DNA of 64,000 nucleotides from an uncultured Porphyromonadaceae bacterium (GTDB lineage: Bacteria; Bacteroidota; Bacteroidia; Bacteroidales; Muribaculaceae): positions 1-64,000 of the forward strand of contig CANPGB010000016.1 in assembly GCA_947573485.1 (NCBI GenBank). The letters run 5' to 3'. Under the pieces are notes generated by a model. That model did not search any database and had not been told where the DNA came from. It was given only the letters and a program-made list of their open reading frames with translations. Shown here piece by piece: positions 18,536 through 27,589 of the stretch. The position numbers and the translations under genes were made by a program. Position 1 is the stretch's first letter. Each line of letters begins with the position of its first letter.

Positions 18536-19794
18536 AATCAGCACTCAGCATAATAATATCGCGCGAATACCTTGAGCGCGTCAAACGCAAGAGCTTCATC
18601 ATAAGCACCTTGCTCGTGCCCTTCTTCATGATTCTGCTCATGTTCGCACCGGCTGCCATAATGATTTTCCAGACCCCGGAGTCGAAGACTGTGGCCGTCA
18701 TCGACGACAGCGGCGTGGTGGCACAGCGCCTGCGCAACAGCGATGAAGTGAAATTCGTGCCCTACACCGCCGCCCTCGACAGCGCCCGCGCCGACGAGAG
18801 CATCGAGGCAATCCTCACCATTGGCGCCAAGGCTGTCGACCGCCCCGATGGCGCCATAAGCCTCTATTTCCGCGGCGCTCCCTCTATGGCAACCGACAGC
18901 TACATCTCGGGCCAGCTCAAGCAGGCTATTGAGGATATCCGTCTCGAAGCCTACAACATCGAGAACATTCGCGAGATTCTCAAGGAAGTTGAGGTCAACA
19001 TAAGCTACCCCACTATCCGCATCGACAAAGATGAGGATACGGGCACATCATCGGCCCTCTCCTATGTCATAGCCCTGATGATGGATATGATACTCTATAT
19101 GTTTATCCTCATCTACGGCCAAATGGTAATGACAAGCATTATCGAAGAGAAGAACAACCGCGTGCTCGAGATTGTGGTATCGTCGGTCAAGCCCTCGTCG
19201 CTCATGCTCGGCAAGATTCTCGGCATAGGCCTTGTGGCTATCACACAGATACTTATATGGGCTGTTCTCATCGGCGCCTGCTCGGCTTGGGCAGTGCCCT
19301 TCCTCGGTGAGATGCCCGCCATGGCCGACGAACCCGAGCTCATGGGAGCCATAGCGCAGCTCAGCGACTTCGGCTACGTGGCCTCGCTCTTCATCTACAT
19401 GATACTGTTCTTCATCGGCGGCTACCTCTTCTACTCGGCAATCTACGCAGCCATAGGCTCGGCAGTAGACAATGTGCAGGACGCCTCGCAGCTCTCCACC
19501 ATAGCCACCATGCCGGTGATAATCGGTATCATAGCCTCAATGTCGGTAATACAGAACCCCGGGTCAACGCTGTCGTTCTGGATTTCGATCTTCCCCTTCA
19601 CCTCGCCTATGGCCATGATGAGCCGCCTGCCCTTCGGCGTTCCTTTCTGGGAAATAGCCCTCGCCCTGGTGGTGCTCTACGCAAGCTTCCTCGGCCTCAT
19701 ATGGCTCTGCGCCAAAATCTACCGTGTGGGCATATTCATGTATGGCAAGAAACCCACTCTCATAGAGATTCTCAAGTGGTCGCGATATAAATAA
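18532..19794 (+). CDS. ABC transporter permease (NatB/ABC-2 type)
   Basis: A 420-residue permease of the ABC-2 class: an N-terminal helix (LVPFFMILLMFAPAAIMIF), a large extracytoplasmic domain of about 140 residues, then five to six helices. GQMVMTSIIEEKNNRVLEIVVSSVKPSSLMLGKI is the typical NatB/YhaP coupling segment. It is translationally coupled to the ATPase gene. Together they form a two-component exporter of unknown substrate. Confidence 0.87.
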   Translation: MKSALSIIISREYLERVKRKSFIISTLLVPFFMILLMFAPAAIMIFQTPESKTVAVIDDSGVVAQRLRNSDEVKFVPYTAALDSARADESIEAILTIGAKAVDRPDGAISLYFRGAPSMATDSYISGQLKQAIEDIRLEAYNIENIREILKEVEVNISYPTIRIDKDEDTGTSSALSYVIALMMDMILYMFILIYGQMVMTSIIEEKNNRVLEIVVSSVKPSSLMLGKILGIGLVAITQILIWAVLIGACSAWAVPFLGEMPAMADEPELMGAIAQLSDFGYVASLFIYMILFFIGGYLFYSAIYAAIGSAVDNVQDASQLSTIATMPVIIGIIASMSVIQNPGSTLSFWISIFPFTSPMAMMSRLPFGVPFWEIALALVVLYASFLGLIWLCAKIYRVGIFMYGKKPTLIEILKWSRYK

Positions 19795-19818
19795 ATACAA
19801 GCGAATTTAAGCAACGAC

Positions 19819-19850
19819 AGAGGCCGGCTCCCGCGTGGGAACCGGCCTCT
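19819..19850 (+). terminator. Terminator after ABC permease
   Basis: AGAGGCCGG and CCGGCCTCT form a 9-bp stem around a CTCCCGCGTGGGAA loop and are followed by TATATTTCTT. A nearly identical hairpin recurs at 20269-20300. Confidence 0.75.
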
Positions 19851-19909
19851 TATATTTCTTACAGAAGTTTAGAACAGGTAAGCTGCCAATTTTAAAAACA
19901 GGGGTGCTG

Positions 19910-20149
19910 TTACTTTACTTCCACTCCATTTTCATAAAGCCACTCAGGCGAGATGTCGGAGCCGTTCGCCCAAAAGATAGTCTCATCGAGGCCAAATTGA
20001 GTAAACCGTGCTTCATCTTTTAAATCTTGATAGGCAGGATACTTCAGCAAGGGTGATAAATCAACTTGCTTAATGACTCCGGTACTGAAGGTGCATAACA
20101 ATATATAGGCACCAAGATATTTAACTTGTGTTACTGTCAGAAAATCCAT
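19910..20149 (-). CDS. DUF2442 domain-containing protein
   Basis: A 79-residue protein matching the DUF2442 pattern: YILLCTFSTGVIKQVDLSPLL at the start, LKDEARFTQFGLDETIFWANG in the middle, and SDISPEWLYENG at the end. Members are often next to DUF4160 partners and have been proposed as parts of toxin-antitoxin-like pairs, but no partner is present here. It is AT-rich and isolated between two near-identical terminators. The function is unknown. Confidence 0.75.
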   Translation of the reverse strand: MDFLTVTQVKYLGAYILLCTFSTGVIKQVDLSPLLKYPAYQDLKDEARFTQFGLDETIFWANGSDISPEWLYENGVEVK

Positions 20150-20268
20150 ATTCCGGTTGCGAAAATAATAAACCGCTCAAAAACTGCCAAATAAAACTAA
20201 ATAAAAAGATATTCTTCTAACGAAATAGGCATATATCTCACTAAGTAATCTATTTTACTACTGACTAC

Positions 20269-20300
20269 AGAGGCCGGCCCCGCGTGGGAACCGGCCTCTG
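20269..20300. terminator. Second copy of the GAGGCCGG terminator hairpin
   Basis: AGAGGCCGG and CCGGCCTCT flank the loop CCCCGCGTGGGAA, nearly the same hairpin as at 19819-19850. It lies 24 nt before the 3' end of the minus-strand endonuclease gene and probably terminates it. Confidence 0.65.
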
Positions 20301-20323
20301 TCTGTGTATATGCTATAATAGGA

Positions 20324-22720
20324 TTATCGGATAACTACCGTGCGCGAGAAGTCGCCGATGTGCACGATGCACACCATGCCGGGGCGAAGACCCTCGAAGG
20401 TGTTGATACCTGCTTTGAAGCGGCCGGCAAAGAGAGTGGTGCCGTCCACGCAGTATACGGCGCCTTCGAGATCGTCGTTGCGGAGGTCGACGGTGAGGAT
20501 GCCGTCGCGGCTGTAAGCGGCCCACTGGTGGCGTTCTGCGGCGGGGTCATCGAGGCCCGAGGTCGCGTCGGTGATTGCGATGTCGTCGATAAGAATACGC
20601 TTGCCCGACTTCTGCATGATGCGTATGCGGGCGGGAGTGCGAACACCTACGTGGGCGGTGTATTCGGCGTAGGTTGTGCCGCTGATCTTGAATGTAGTGA
20701 CAGGGGTGTAGCTGTTGCCTCCGTCGGTGGAGTACTCAAGAGCATATTCAGCCTCGGGGTCGGTCTGATAGCGACGGGCCCAGAACGATACTTTGCCAAT
20801 GCCGCGCTGGCGGTCGGTAGCCATTTCAATTTCGCCGGTACCGTCGCGGCCTACGCGGAGAGCCTGGTCGCCTGAGTGAGCGGGGTCGTCCCATATACCG
20901 GCGTTGTTGAGGTTCCAGTCGCATGCGTTTCCACTGTACACCTGGGCTTTATATGTTCCGTATTCGCCGGTGGCCTCGAAGTCCTCGATGAATGAGGGGC
21001 TCGACGATGCGGTGCCAATGGCAGCGGCATCATCGCTCACATAATCACCCCATACGGCAGTAAGCGATGTGTTGAACGTACCTTCTTCATCGCTGTTGAA
21101 GCGGAGGTAAACGCGGCTGTCATCGGGGCTCAGGGTGAGTTTCTGACGCCAGTCAGAGAGGTCGAACGATATTTCAAATGGCGCCTTCACGCTGAGCTCG
21201 TAGTCGCCTTCGATGTTGTCGGTGGTAATCATAACCTCGACTGCATCAGAGGGTTCGCCGGGCTTGGTATTGAAAGCAAGCTCGCCGTCGAAATAGAAGT
21301 CGATGCTCGGGATAGCCTCGGCGGTGCGTACAAAGAAGTAGTCGCTCGTCATTGTCGAGGAGCTGAGCTTGTAAGAGTAGTCGGTGTCGGGCATAAGGCC
21401 TTCAACGGTATAACGACCGCTCTTGGCATCGACGGCCTTGGGATAGCCTTCGAGAGCACCGGCATCGTCGGCCACGAGGAGGGTGTAGCAACCTGCGGCA
21501 TCGGCATCACCAACATAAGTCCAGTTTACGGTAAATGAGTCGTCGGCAATCTGCGAAGCCGCACCCACGGGGAGGCCGTCGACAGCCTTGGCGGTGAGCG
21601 ACACGGTGTTCGTTGCCTCTCCGGCGCTCACTGTAAGTGTGCCTGTGAAAGAGCCTGTTGTGGCGGGGAGGAATTTAACGGTGACATCGGCTCCGGCATT
21701 TGCGGTGGCAGCCGAGAGGCTCGCGGGGCTCACAGAGAAGCCGCTGCCGCTCACGGCCACGCCCACGTTGGTGTTGGCATTGGTGGTGAGCACATGCACG
21801 GTTTTCTCTACAGCGAAGCCTGCTGCTGTCACGCCCAGGTCAATGGTAGAGCCGTTGGCGGGCTGGTTAACCACCGTTTTCACGGCGCCGTCGGCCGTCC
21901 ATTTCTCGTTCTTACGGTCGCCCCAGATGAAGTCGACGAGCTCGGGGTGGTCAATAAAGGGGTTGCGGTTACGTTGCTTCTTATAAACGGCCTCCTGGCG
22001 GTCGAGCTCTTTCTGGCTCACGGGGTCCATTTCATGCCATTTGAGCAGGAGGTTCAGAGCCCATGTTGTGAACACGGGGTACTTGTTCTTTGCGAGCATG
22101 TCGCTGCTCCACGACGAGATGCGGTCGTTATAGCAGGCAGCCATATAGAAATATGAACGCGCGAAGTCGCCCTTATACTCGTCGTCGGGCTCGAATACCT
22201 TGCCCGAGTATCCGGGGAAAGTGCTCGTGCCGAGCTTCCCGAGGGGCTTTATCGAACCATTGGCCTTTTCAGATGTGCCGTTGGCACACTCGCCGTAAGG
22301 GTAATTGCTTCGCTGACCGTTTACCTTACCGTCGGTGGGATAGAGGTGGAAGGCGTCGCTGTACATAGGCGAGGCATCGTTGAACCAGCTCTTGGGCATA
22401 GAGTGCTCGCGGTTGTAGCAATCGCCCACAATCGAGTAGTTGCCGCATTTTTCGCCGGGGTTCCAGTGCTTTGTGGAGTACATATCCCAAATCTTGCCGT
22501 CGGGATATACATCTGAGGTCTTATAGAGGTCTATAAGTCCGTCGTAACTTACTACGGTGTGGTTTGTGATAGTGTTGAAGAGAGCTGTGAGCAAGGCTTG
22601 TCCACCCTTGTTCTCACAAGAGGAATAGTAGCCGGCCGGGGCCTCGGCAAGCACCTCAGTCGCAGGGGTGGCAGCCGTGGCAGCAGCACACAGGAGCATT
22701 AATTTCTTAAATACGTTCAT
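20324..22720 (-). CDS. Secreted endonuclease I family nuclease with adhesin-like domains and T9SS-like tail
   Basis: A 798-residue exported protein. After the signal (LMLLCAAATAATPATEVLA) residues about 30-270 form an endonuclease I (PF04231-type) domain with DCYNREHSMPKSWF and HLYPTDGKVNGQRSNYPYGE, which carry the catalytic His and metal ligands. Then follow an Ig-like segment, a fibronectin III-like segment (YTVEGLMPDTDYSYKL), a lectin/MAM-like region (VSFWARRY ... ILIDDIAI), and a C-terminal sorting-like domain ending GDFSRTVVIR. Such nucleases degrade extracellular DNA or RNA, probably at the cell surface. The domain order after the nuclease is my reading. Confidence 0.85.
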   Translation of the reverse strand: MNVFKKLMLLCAAATAATPATEVLAEAPAGYYSSCENKGGQALLTALFNTITNHTVVSYDGLIDLYKTSDVYPDGKIWDMYSTKHWNPGEKCGNYSIVGDCYNREHSMPKSWFNDASPMYSDAFHLYPTDGKVNGQRSNYPYGECANGTSEKANGSIKPLGKLGTSTFPGYSGKVFEPDDEYKGDFARSYFYMAACYNDRISSWSSDMLAKNKYPVFTTWALNLLLKWHEMDPVSQKELDRQEAVYKKQRNRNPFIDHPELVDFIWGDRKNEKWTADGAVKTVVNQPANGSTIDLGVTAAGFAVEKTVHVLTTNANTNVGVAVSGSGFSVSPASLSAATANAGADVTVKFLPATTGSFTGTLTVSAGEATNTVSLTAKAVDGLPVGAASQIADDSFTVNWTYVGDADAAGCYTLLVADDAGALEGYPKAVDAKSGRYTVEGLMPDTDYSYKLSSSTMTSDYFFVRTAEAIPSIDFYFDGELAFNTKPGEPSDAVEVMITTDNIEGDYELSVKAPFEISFDLSDWRQKLTLSPDDSRVYLRFNSDEEGTFNTSLTAVWGDYVSDDAAAIGTASSSPSFIEDFEATGEYGTYKAQVYSGNACDWNLNNAGIWDDPAHSGDQALRVGRDGTGEIEMATDRQRGIGKVSFWARRYQTDPEAEYALEYSTDGGNSYTPVTTFKISGTTYAEYTAHVGVRTPARIRIMQKSGKRILIDDIAITDATSGLDDPAAERHQWAAYSRDGILTVDLRNDDLEGAVYCVDGTTLFAGRFKAGINTFEGLRPGMVCIVHIGDFSRTVVIR

Positions 22721-22774
22721 GTGTTTGTTTTGCTAAGAAATGTGTATTAGTAGATTAGGGTGAGGGGGGGGACG

Positions 22775-24004
22775 CTACTGCCGCGTCTGCCCTGCACCGG
22801 TAATGAGATATTTATAGGTTGTTATCTCGCGCAAGGCCATGGGGCCGCGTGCGTGGAGTTTCTGTGTGGAGATGCCGATTTCGGCACCGAGGCCGAACTG
22901 TGCACCGTCGGTAAAAGCTGTCGAGACGTTGGCGTAGACGCAGGCGGCATCCACCTCGTTGAGGAAGCGCTGGGAGGCCTCCATGTTCTCGGCCACGATG
23001 CACTCGGAGTGGTGGGAGCCGTTGGCGGCGATGTAGTCGAGGGCTTCGTCGATGTCGGCCACGGTGCGCACGGTGAGCTTGTAGTCGAGCCACTCGCGGC
23101 CGAAATCGTCCTCGTCGGCGTGTACGAGATTGGGGTATGCGCCTTCGAGGGCAGCATAGGCCTCTTCGTCGGCATGAATCTCCACGCCCTTCTCGGCCAT
23201 GCGGTAACATAGTGCGGGCAGGGAGTCGAGACGTGCGCGGTCGATAAGGAGGCAGTCGAGGGCGTTGCATACGCTCACTCGGCGGGTTTTGGCGTTGAGA
23301 ATAATGTCGCTGCCGGTGGCCGTGTCGCCCGAGGCGTGGAAATATGTGTGGCAAACTCCGGCGCCGGTCTCGATGACGGGCACGAGGGAGTTGTCGCGCA
23401 CAAAGTCGATGAGGCGGCGGCTTCCGCGGGGAATAATAAGGTCGATAACGCCGCGTGCCTTGAGCATTTCGGCGGCAGCCTCGTGTGTGGGCGGCAGGAG
23501 CACGGCGGCATCGGGGCTGACACCTGCGGCGGCGAGGGCGTCGCGGATTATCTCTATCGACTTGGCATCGCTCTCGGCAGCCTCGTGGCCACCTTTGAGC
23601 ACGCATGCGCTGCCTGCCTTGAGGCAGAGAGCGAAAATATCGAAAATGACATTGGGGCGCGCCTCAAAGATAGCGCCTATTATGCCGAAGGGCACCGACA
23701 CGCGGCGTATGAGCATGCCGTTGGGGCGCTTGGTGCTGTCGAGAACCACACCGAGGGGCGAGGGCAAAGCTGCCACATCGCGCAGGCCTGCCGCTATGCC
23801 TGATATGCGTCCGGGGGTGAGCATGAGGCGGTCGTAACGCGGGTCGGCGGCGTCCATGCGGGCGAGGTCGGCGGCGTTGGCCTCAAGCAACTCTGAAGAG
23901 CGGGCTTCGAGGGCGTCGGCAACGGCCACAATAGCGGCGTCGACGGTTTCGCCGGAGAGACGCGCTATGCTCTTCGACGCTTCTTTACTTGCTGAAAAAT
24001 TCAT
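22775..24004 (-). CDS. proA: Gamma-glutamyl phosphate reductase (glutamate-5-semialdehyde dehydrogenase)
   Basis: A 409-residue enzyme of the aldehyde dehydrogenase fold that reduces glutamyl-5-phosphate to glutamate-5-semialdehyde, the second step in proline synthesis. Visible motifs are PFGIIGAIFEARPNV, LKGGHEAAESD and SVCNALDCLLIDR, the last carrying the catalytic Cys. It overlaps proB by 4 nt (ATGA), so the two are translationally coupled, as expected for enzymes that share an unstable intermediate. Confidence 0.96.
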   Translation of the reverse strand: MNFSASKEASKSIARLSGETVDAAIVAVADALEARSSELLEANAADLARMDAADPRYDRLMLTPGRISGIAAGLRDVAALPSPLGVVLDSTKRPNGMLIRRVSVPFGIIGAIFEARPNVIFDIFALCLKAGSACVLKGGHEAAESDAKSIEIIRDALAAAGVSPDAAVLLPPTHEAAAEMLKARGVIDLIIPRGSRRLIDFVRDNSLVPVIETGAGVCHTYFHASGDTATGSDIILNAKTRRVSVCNALDCLLIDRARLDSLPALCYRMAEKGVEIHADEEAYAALEGAYPNLVHADEDDFGREWLDYKLTVRTVADIDEALDYIAANGSHHSECIVAENMEASQRFLNEVDAACVYANVSTAFTDGAQFGLGAEIGISTQKLHARGPMALREITTYKYLITGAGQTRQ

Positions 24005-25104
24005 AATCGTCGGGTATTTAGCGAATCGGTGTCGACATAAATATAGTCGGCATGAATCAGAGGTTTTCCGCCCGACAGCCCTATCGCTGCCCGGGCGGTG
24101 TCGGCGTCGGCACTTATACGGCCCCAGGCTATTATGCGGCCCGAGGCATCGGCCACGGTAACGATGTCGTCGGCATCGAAGTCGCCGTCGACAGCCGTGA
24201 CGCCCACCGGCAGGAGGCTCGCACCTGAGGCCAGTGCCTCGGCAGCGCCGTCATTGACAGTGAGGTTGCCCTTGGCAAAGGCGTCGGCGTGGGCTATCCA
24301 TTTTTTAAGCCCGGAGGCAGGCTTGGGCGAGGCCACAAAAAGGGTGTGAGGCACTGTGGCATCGCTGCCTATGCCTGCAAGGGGCACAATGACGCCCTCG
24401 CGCTTGCCGTTGGCAACCACAACTTCAATGCCCTCAGAGGCTACACGGCGCGCTATACGGCACTTCGACACCATGCCACCGCGGCCGAGGCTCGATTTCG
24501 AGCTGCTGATGAAGGCTGCGGGATCCTGCCCGGGTTCGAGGCGCTCTATGAGGGTTGATTCGGGGTCGGCGGGGTCGCCGGTATAGAGGCCGTCGATATT
24601 GCTGAGGATAATGAGGCGGTCGGCGTTCATCATTGATGCTATGAGGCCCGAGAGCTCGTCGTTGTCGGTGAACATAAGTTCGGTTACCGACACCGTATCG
24701 TTCTCGTTTACTATAGGTATCACGCCATTGTCGAGCATGGCCGCCATGCAGTGTTTCTGGTTGAGGTAGTGGCCTCGGCAGGCGAAATTCTCTTTTGTGG
24801 CGAGCACCTGGCCGCAGTGTATGCCATGCTCGCGGAAGAACTCGTAGTAGCGGTTGATGAGCTTTGCCTGGCCCACGGCGCTGAAAAGCTGTCGTGCCGA
24901 GAGAGCGTCGAGGCGGTCGGTGACCACATCGCGCAGCTCTCCCCTACCCGACGCCACCGCGCCCGACGACACGAGTATAACCTCTATGCCGTGGCTGCGG
25001 AGCTCGGCAACCTGGTCGACTATGGCGCTCATGCGCGTGATGTCGAGCAGGCCGTCGGCACGGGTAAGCACATTGCTTCCTATTTTAATTACAATTCTTT
25101 TCAT
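24001..25104 (-). CDS. proB: Glutamate 5-kinase
   Basis: A 367-residue amino-acid kinase that phosphorylates glutamate for proline synthesis. Residues 1-250 are the kinase domain (RIVIKIGSNVLT, ILVSSGAVASG, NENDTVSVTEL, GRGGMVSKCRIA) and the rest a PUA domain. I use ATG 25104, 2 nt after the dnaX stop; the track start at 25110 is a TTG overlapping that stop. Feedback by proline is typical of the family but not visible here. Confidence 0.95.
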   Translation of the reverse strand: MKRIVIKIGSNVLTRADGLLDITRMSAIVDQVAELRSHGIEVILVSSGAVASGRGELRDVVTDRLDALSARQLFSAVGQAKLINRYYEFFREHGIHCGQVLATKENFACRGHYLNQKHCMAAMLDNGVIPIVNENDTVSVTELMFTDNDELSGLIASMMNADRLIILSNIDGLYTGDPADPESTLIERLEPGQDPAAFISSSKSSLGRGGMVSKCRIARRVASEGIEVVVANGKREGVIVPLAGIGSDATVPHTLFVASPKPASGLKKWIAHADAFAKGNLTVNDGAAEALASGASLLPVGVTAVDGDFDADDIVTVADASGRIIAWGRISADADTARAAIGLSGGKPLIHADYIYVDTDSLNTRRL

Positions 25105-25106
25105 TG

Positions 25107-26870
25107 TCAATCGAGGCGCAGCTTGTATTTGTTTATGAGCTGCCCTACTGCGGGGTGGTTTGCCACAATATGGTCGAGCACCTGGGCATCGGTCCAGAAC
25201 GCGGGTGGAATCTCACCCTCGCACACCGCTACGGTGAGCTCTACGGAGTCGTTCTCCAGTAGGTTTCGCAGGGTGCGGTTAATTGTGGCGAGCTGTTTAC
25301 CCACGATATCGGCCTGCATGGGGGTGCCCACGGCAAGCTCGAAGCTGTCGCCGTCCTTACGGGCAGGTACCGCGGCTTCTATTATACCCGTGAGCATGGG
25401 CTCGGCGGGGAATGAGCGGCGCACAGTGCCCCAGGCGCGCTCTACATCGGCATCGCTGTAAGGCTTGCTGCGGTGCAGCTCTACGGGAGCCGGTGCAGCA
25501 GGGCTCGGCTCTGTTGGAGCCTTTGCTGCCGATGCACCGCGGCTGCGGAGCGAGAGGCCGCCGAGCGAGTAGGCGGTGGCGGCAGGCGGGGGTGCCACGG
25601 GTTGCACCGGGGCATGCACTGCCGCGGGGGCAGCCGGCGTCGGAGCCTTTGTCGGTGCCGCTGCCGGAGCAGGTTGAGGCGCGGGTATATCAATGGGGTG
25701 CGGAGCCGGTGAAGAGGTAGTAAAACTCTCCAAGGGCCTCATTTGCCCCTCGTCGCTTCCGCTTTCATCGGGCGAGGGGCTGAGTAGTTGGCACAGTTTG
25801 ATGAGCGTCAACTCTATTAGGAATTGTTTGTTACTTGCCTGGCGGAAGTTGAAGTCGGCATCGTTGCAGAGGCTCATCGCCTTATAGAGGAAGGTGGGGT
25901 GCAGCTTGGCAGCACGCTCGGCCATTTGCTGCCGCACGTCGTCGGTAGCCTCCAAAAGGGTGAGTGTGGCCGGATTGGCAGCAACCATGAGGTCGCGCAG
26001 GTAAAGCCCGAGGCCGTTGATAAAGAACTGCGAGTCGAAGCCTTTCTCCCTAATTTCCTTGTATATGAGCAATGAGGTGGCCACATCCTGCGCCACGAAG
26101 GCATCGACAAGGCGGTTGTAGTAGCTCTGGTCGAGAACGTTGAGGTTCTCGATAGTGGCCTGATAGGTGATTTTGCCGCGCGAGCTGGCGGCAACCTGGT
26201 CGAAAATCGAGAGCGCGTCGCGCATGGCGCCGTCGGCCTTGCGGGCGATGACGTTGAGTGCGGCAGGCTCAGTCTCTATGCCTTCGTTGGCAGCCACGGC
26301 CTGCATGTGCTTTACCATGTCGGCAATGGAGATGCGGTTGAAGTCGTAGATCTGGCAACGCGAGAGGATTGTGGGGATAATCTTGTGCTTCTCAGTGGTG
26401 GCGAGGATGAAAACTACATACGACGGCGGCTCCTCGAGGGTCTTGAGGAAGGCATTGAAGGCCGATTGCGAGAGCATGTGCACCTCGTCGATGATGAACA
26501 CACGGTAGCGGCCAACGCTCGGGGGCACCATTACCTGGTCGACGAGCTGACGGATGTCGTCGACACCGTTGTTCGAGGCGGCGTCGAGCTCGATGATGTT
26601 CATCGAGCGGTTTTCATTGAACTGCCTACACGAATCGCACTGGTTGCACGCCTCGCCCTGCGGGGTGCGGGCGGTGCAGTTGATAGTCTTGGCAAAAATA
26701 CGCGCGCACGAGGTCTTGCCCACCCCTCGCGAGCCGCAGAAGAGGTAGGCATGGGCGAGGCGGTCGGTGGCGATGGCGTTCTTCAACGTGCCCGTAAGGG
26801 CCTGCTGACCGACAACACTCGCGAAAGTCGACGGGCGGTATTTCCGTGCCGATACGATGTATTGTTCCAT
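25107..26870 (-). CDS. dnaX: DNA polymerase III subunit gamma/tau
   Basis: A 587-residue clamp-loader ATPase. Seen are YIVSARKYRPSTF at the N-terminus, Walker A CGSRGVGKTSCARIF, a zinc knuckle (CTARTPQGEACNQCDSC), the DEVHML box and the SRCQIYDF sensor. A Pro/Ala-rich linker (about residues 395-480) leads to a C-terminal DNA-polymerase-binding domain. I start at 26870 rather than 26954 because MEQYIVSARKYRPS is the usual N-terminus and a -7 element (26913-26920) lies upstream of it. First gene of a dnaX-proB-proA operon. Confidence 0.96.
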   Translation of the reverse strand: MEQYIVSARKYRPSTFASVVGQQALTGTLKNAIATDRLAHAYLFCGSRGVGKTSCARIFAKTINCTARTPQGEACNQCDSCRQFNENRSMNIIELDAASNNGVDDIRQLVDQVMVPPSVGRYRVFIIDEVHMLSQSAFNAFLKTLEEPPSYVVFILATTEKHKIIPTILSRCQIYDFNRISIADMVKHMQAVAANEGIETEPAALNVIARKADGAMRDALSIFDQVAASSRGKITYQATIENLNVLDQSYYNRLVDAFVAQDVATSLLIYKEIREKGFDSQFFINGLGLYLRDLMVAANPATLTLLEATDDVRQQMAERAAKLHPTFLYKAMSLCNDADFNFRQASNKQFLIELTLIKLCQLLSPSPDESGSDEGQMRPLESFTTSSPAPHPIDIPAPQPAPAAAPTKAPTPAAPAAVHAPVQPVAPPPAATAYSLGGLSLRSRGASAAKAPTEPSPAAPAPVELHRSKPYSDADVERAWGTVRRSFPAEPMLTGIIEAAVPARKDGDSFELAVGTPMQADIVGKQLATINRTLRNLLENDSVELTVAVCEGEIPPAFWTDAQVLDHIVANHPAVGQLINKYKLRLD

Positions 26871-26912
26871 GTATAAAAAAGAGCCTCCGGAAGTAAGCGC
26901 CAAAGGCAAGTG

Positions 26913-26920
26913 CAAATATA
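26913..26920 (-). promoter_or_regulatory. -7 promoter element of the dnaX-proBA operon
   Basis: TATATTTG on the minus strand, about 42 nt before the chosen dnaX start. It excludes the longer dnaX ORF start at 26954, which would lie upstream of it. The rest of the 287-nt dnaX-acpP divergent gap shows no other feature I can name beyond the acpP promoter candidate. Confidence 0.55.
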
Positions 26921-27104
26921 AGCATTTTTTTGCCACGACCCACTCAGAGGCCATAATTTTATGCCGGGTACCCCTGTTAACATTTTTTCGTAATTGCCAC
27001 TAAAATGGCGCTACAGCATTGTGTGCGTGCGTTTTAGCGCAAATGCAGCTCATTGTTGCAAAGAGCGCAGCTCAGAAAAATTTCCGTAGTTGGAGAATTT
27101 TCAC

Positions 27105-27112
27105 TTACTTTG
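27105..27112 (+). promoter_or_regulatory. Weak -7-like element of acpP
   Basis: TTACTTTG resembles the -7 element but has only one base between TA and TTTG. It lies about 45 nt before the acpP start. No -33 box is convincing. Confidence 0.3.
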
Positions 27113-27157
27113 CAGCGCAAAAAAACGAAATCACTAATAATCAAAAATACACACATC

Positions 27158-27394
27158 ATGTCAGAAATTGCAGATCGCGTGAAAAACATCGTAGTTGACA
27201 AACTCGGTGTTGAGCCCGAAAAAGTTACCCCTGAAGCAGCATTCATCACCGACCTCGGTGCTGACTCGCTCGATACAGTAGAACTCATCATGGACTTCGA
27301 AAAGGAATTCGGCATCACCATTCCCGACGAAGAAGCTGAGAAAATCAAGACTGTAGGCGACGCTGTAGCTTTCGTTGAGGCTGCTAACGCGTAA
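27158..27394 (+). CDS. acpP: Acyl carrier protein
   Basis: A 78-residue acidic acyl carrier protein; the phosphopantetheine serine is in [10 protein letters not shown] (about residue 38). It carries growing acyl chains in fatty acid synthesis. I start at 27158 ([11 protein letters not shown]); the track ORF adds a spurious 35-residue extension that spans the promoter region. It is followed by fabF after 195 nt with several hairpins between, an arrangement common in Bacteroidales. Confidence 0.97.
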   Translation: MSEIADRVKNIVVDKLGVEPEKVTPEAAFITDLGADSLDTVELIMDFEKEFGITIPDEEAEKIKTVGDAVAFVEAANA

Positions 27395-27421
27395 GCAGAA
27401 GTCCGTCTCTGCACAGTAAAG

Positions 27422-27468
27422 CCGCCGTGGCGTTTCTTTACGAAATAGTACGGCGGTTATATTTATTT
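27422..27468 (+). terminator. Probable terminator or attenuator after acpP
   Basis: CCGCCGT (27422-27428) and ACGGCGG (27450-27456) form a 7-bp stem followed by TTATATTTATTT. It would separate acpP from fabF transcription, at least partly, which would allow the carrier protein to be made in excess. Confidence 0.55.
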
Positions 27469-27489
27469 GCGCGTACGCACGTACGCGCA
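27468..27489. repeat. Near-perfect 22-nt palindrome between acpP and fabF
   Basis: TGCGCGTACG and CGTACGCGCA are perfect 10-bp arms separated by only two bases. With so short a loop this looks more like a dimeric protein-binding site or cruciform than an RNA hairpin. A second stem (CGGAG-TA-CCGCC with GGCGG-CTCCG, 27514-27543) lies closer to fabF. Confidence 0.6.
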
Positions 27490-27589
27490 TAAGCTATTAG
27501 AGCTCCGCAGAACCGGAGTACCGCCCCCCGGAAGGCGGCTCCGACAACACCAATTTCTGAACTTCTCAAACCAACCCAAGAATTCACAA

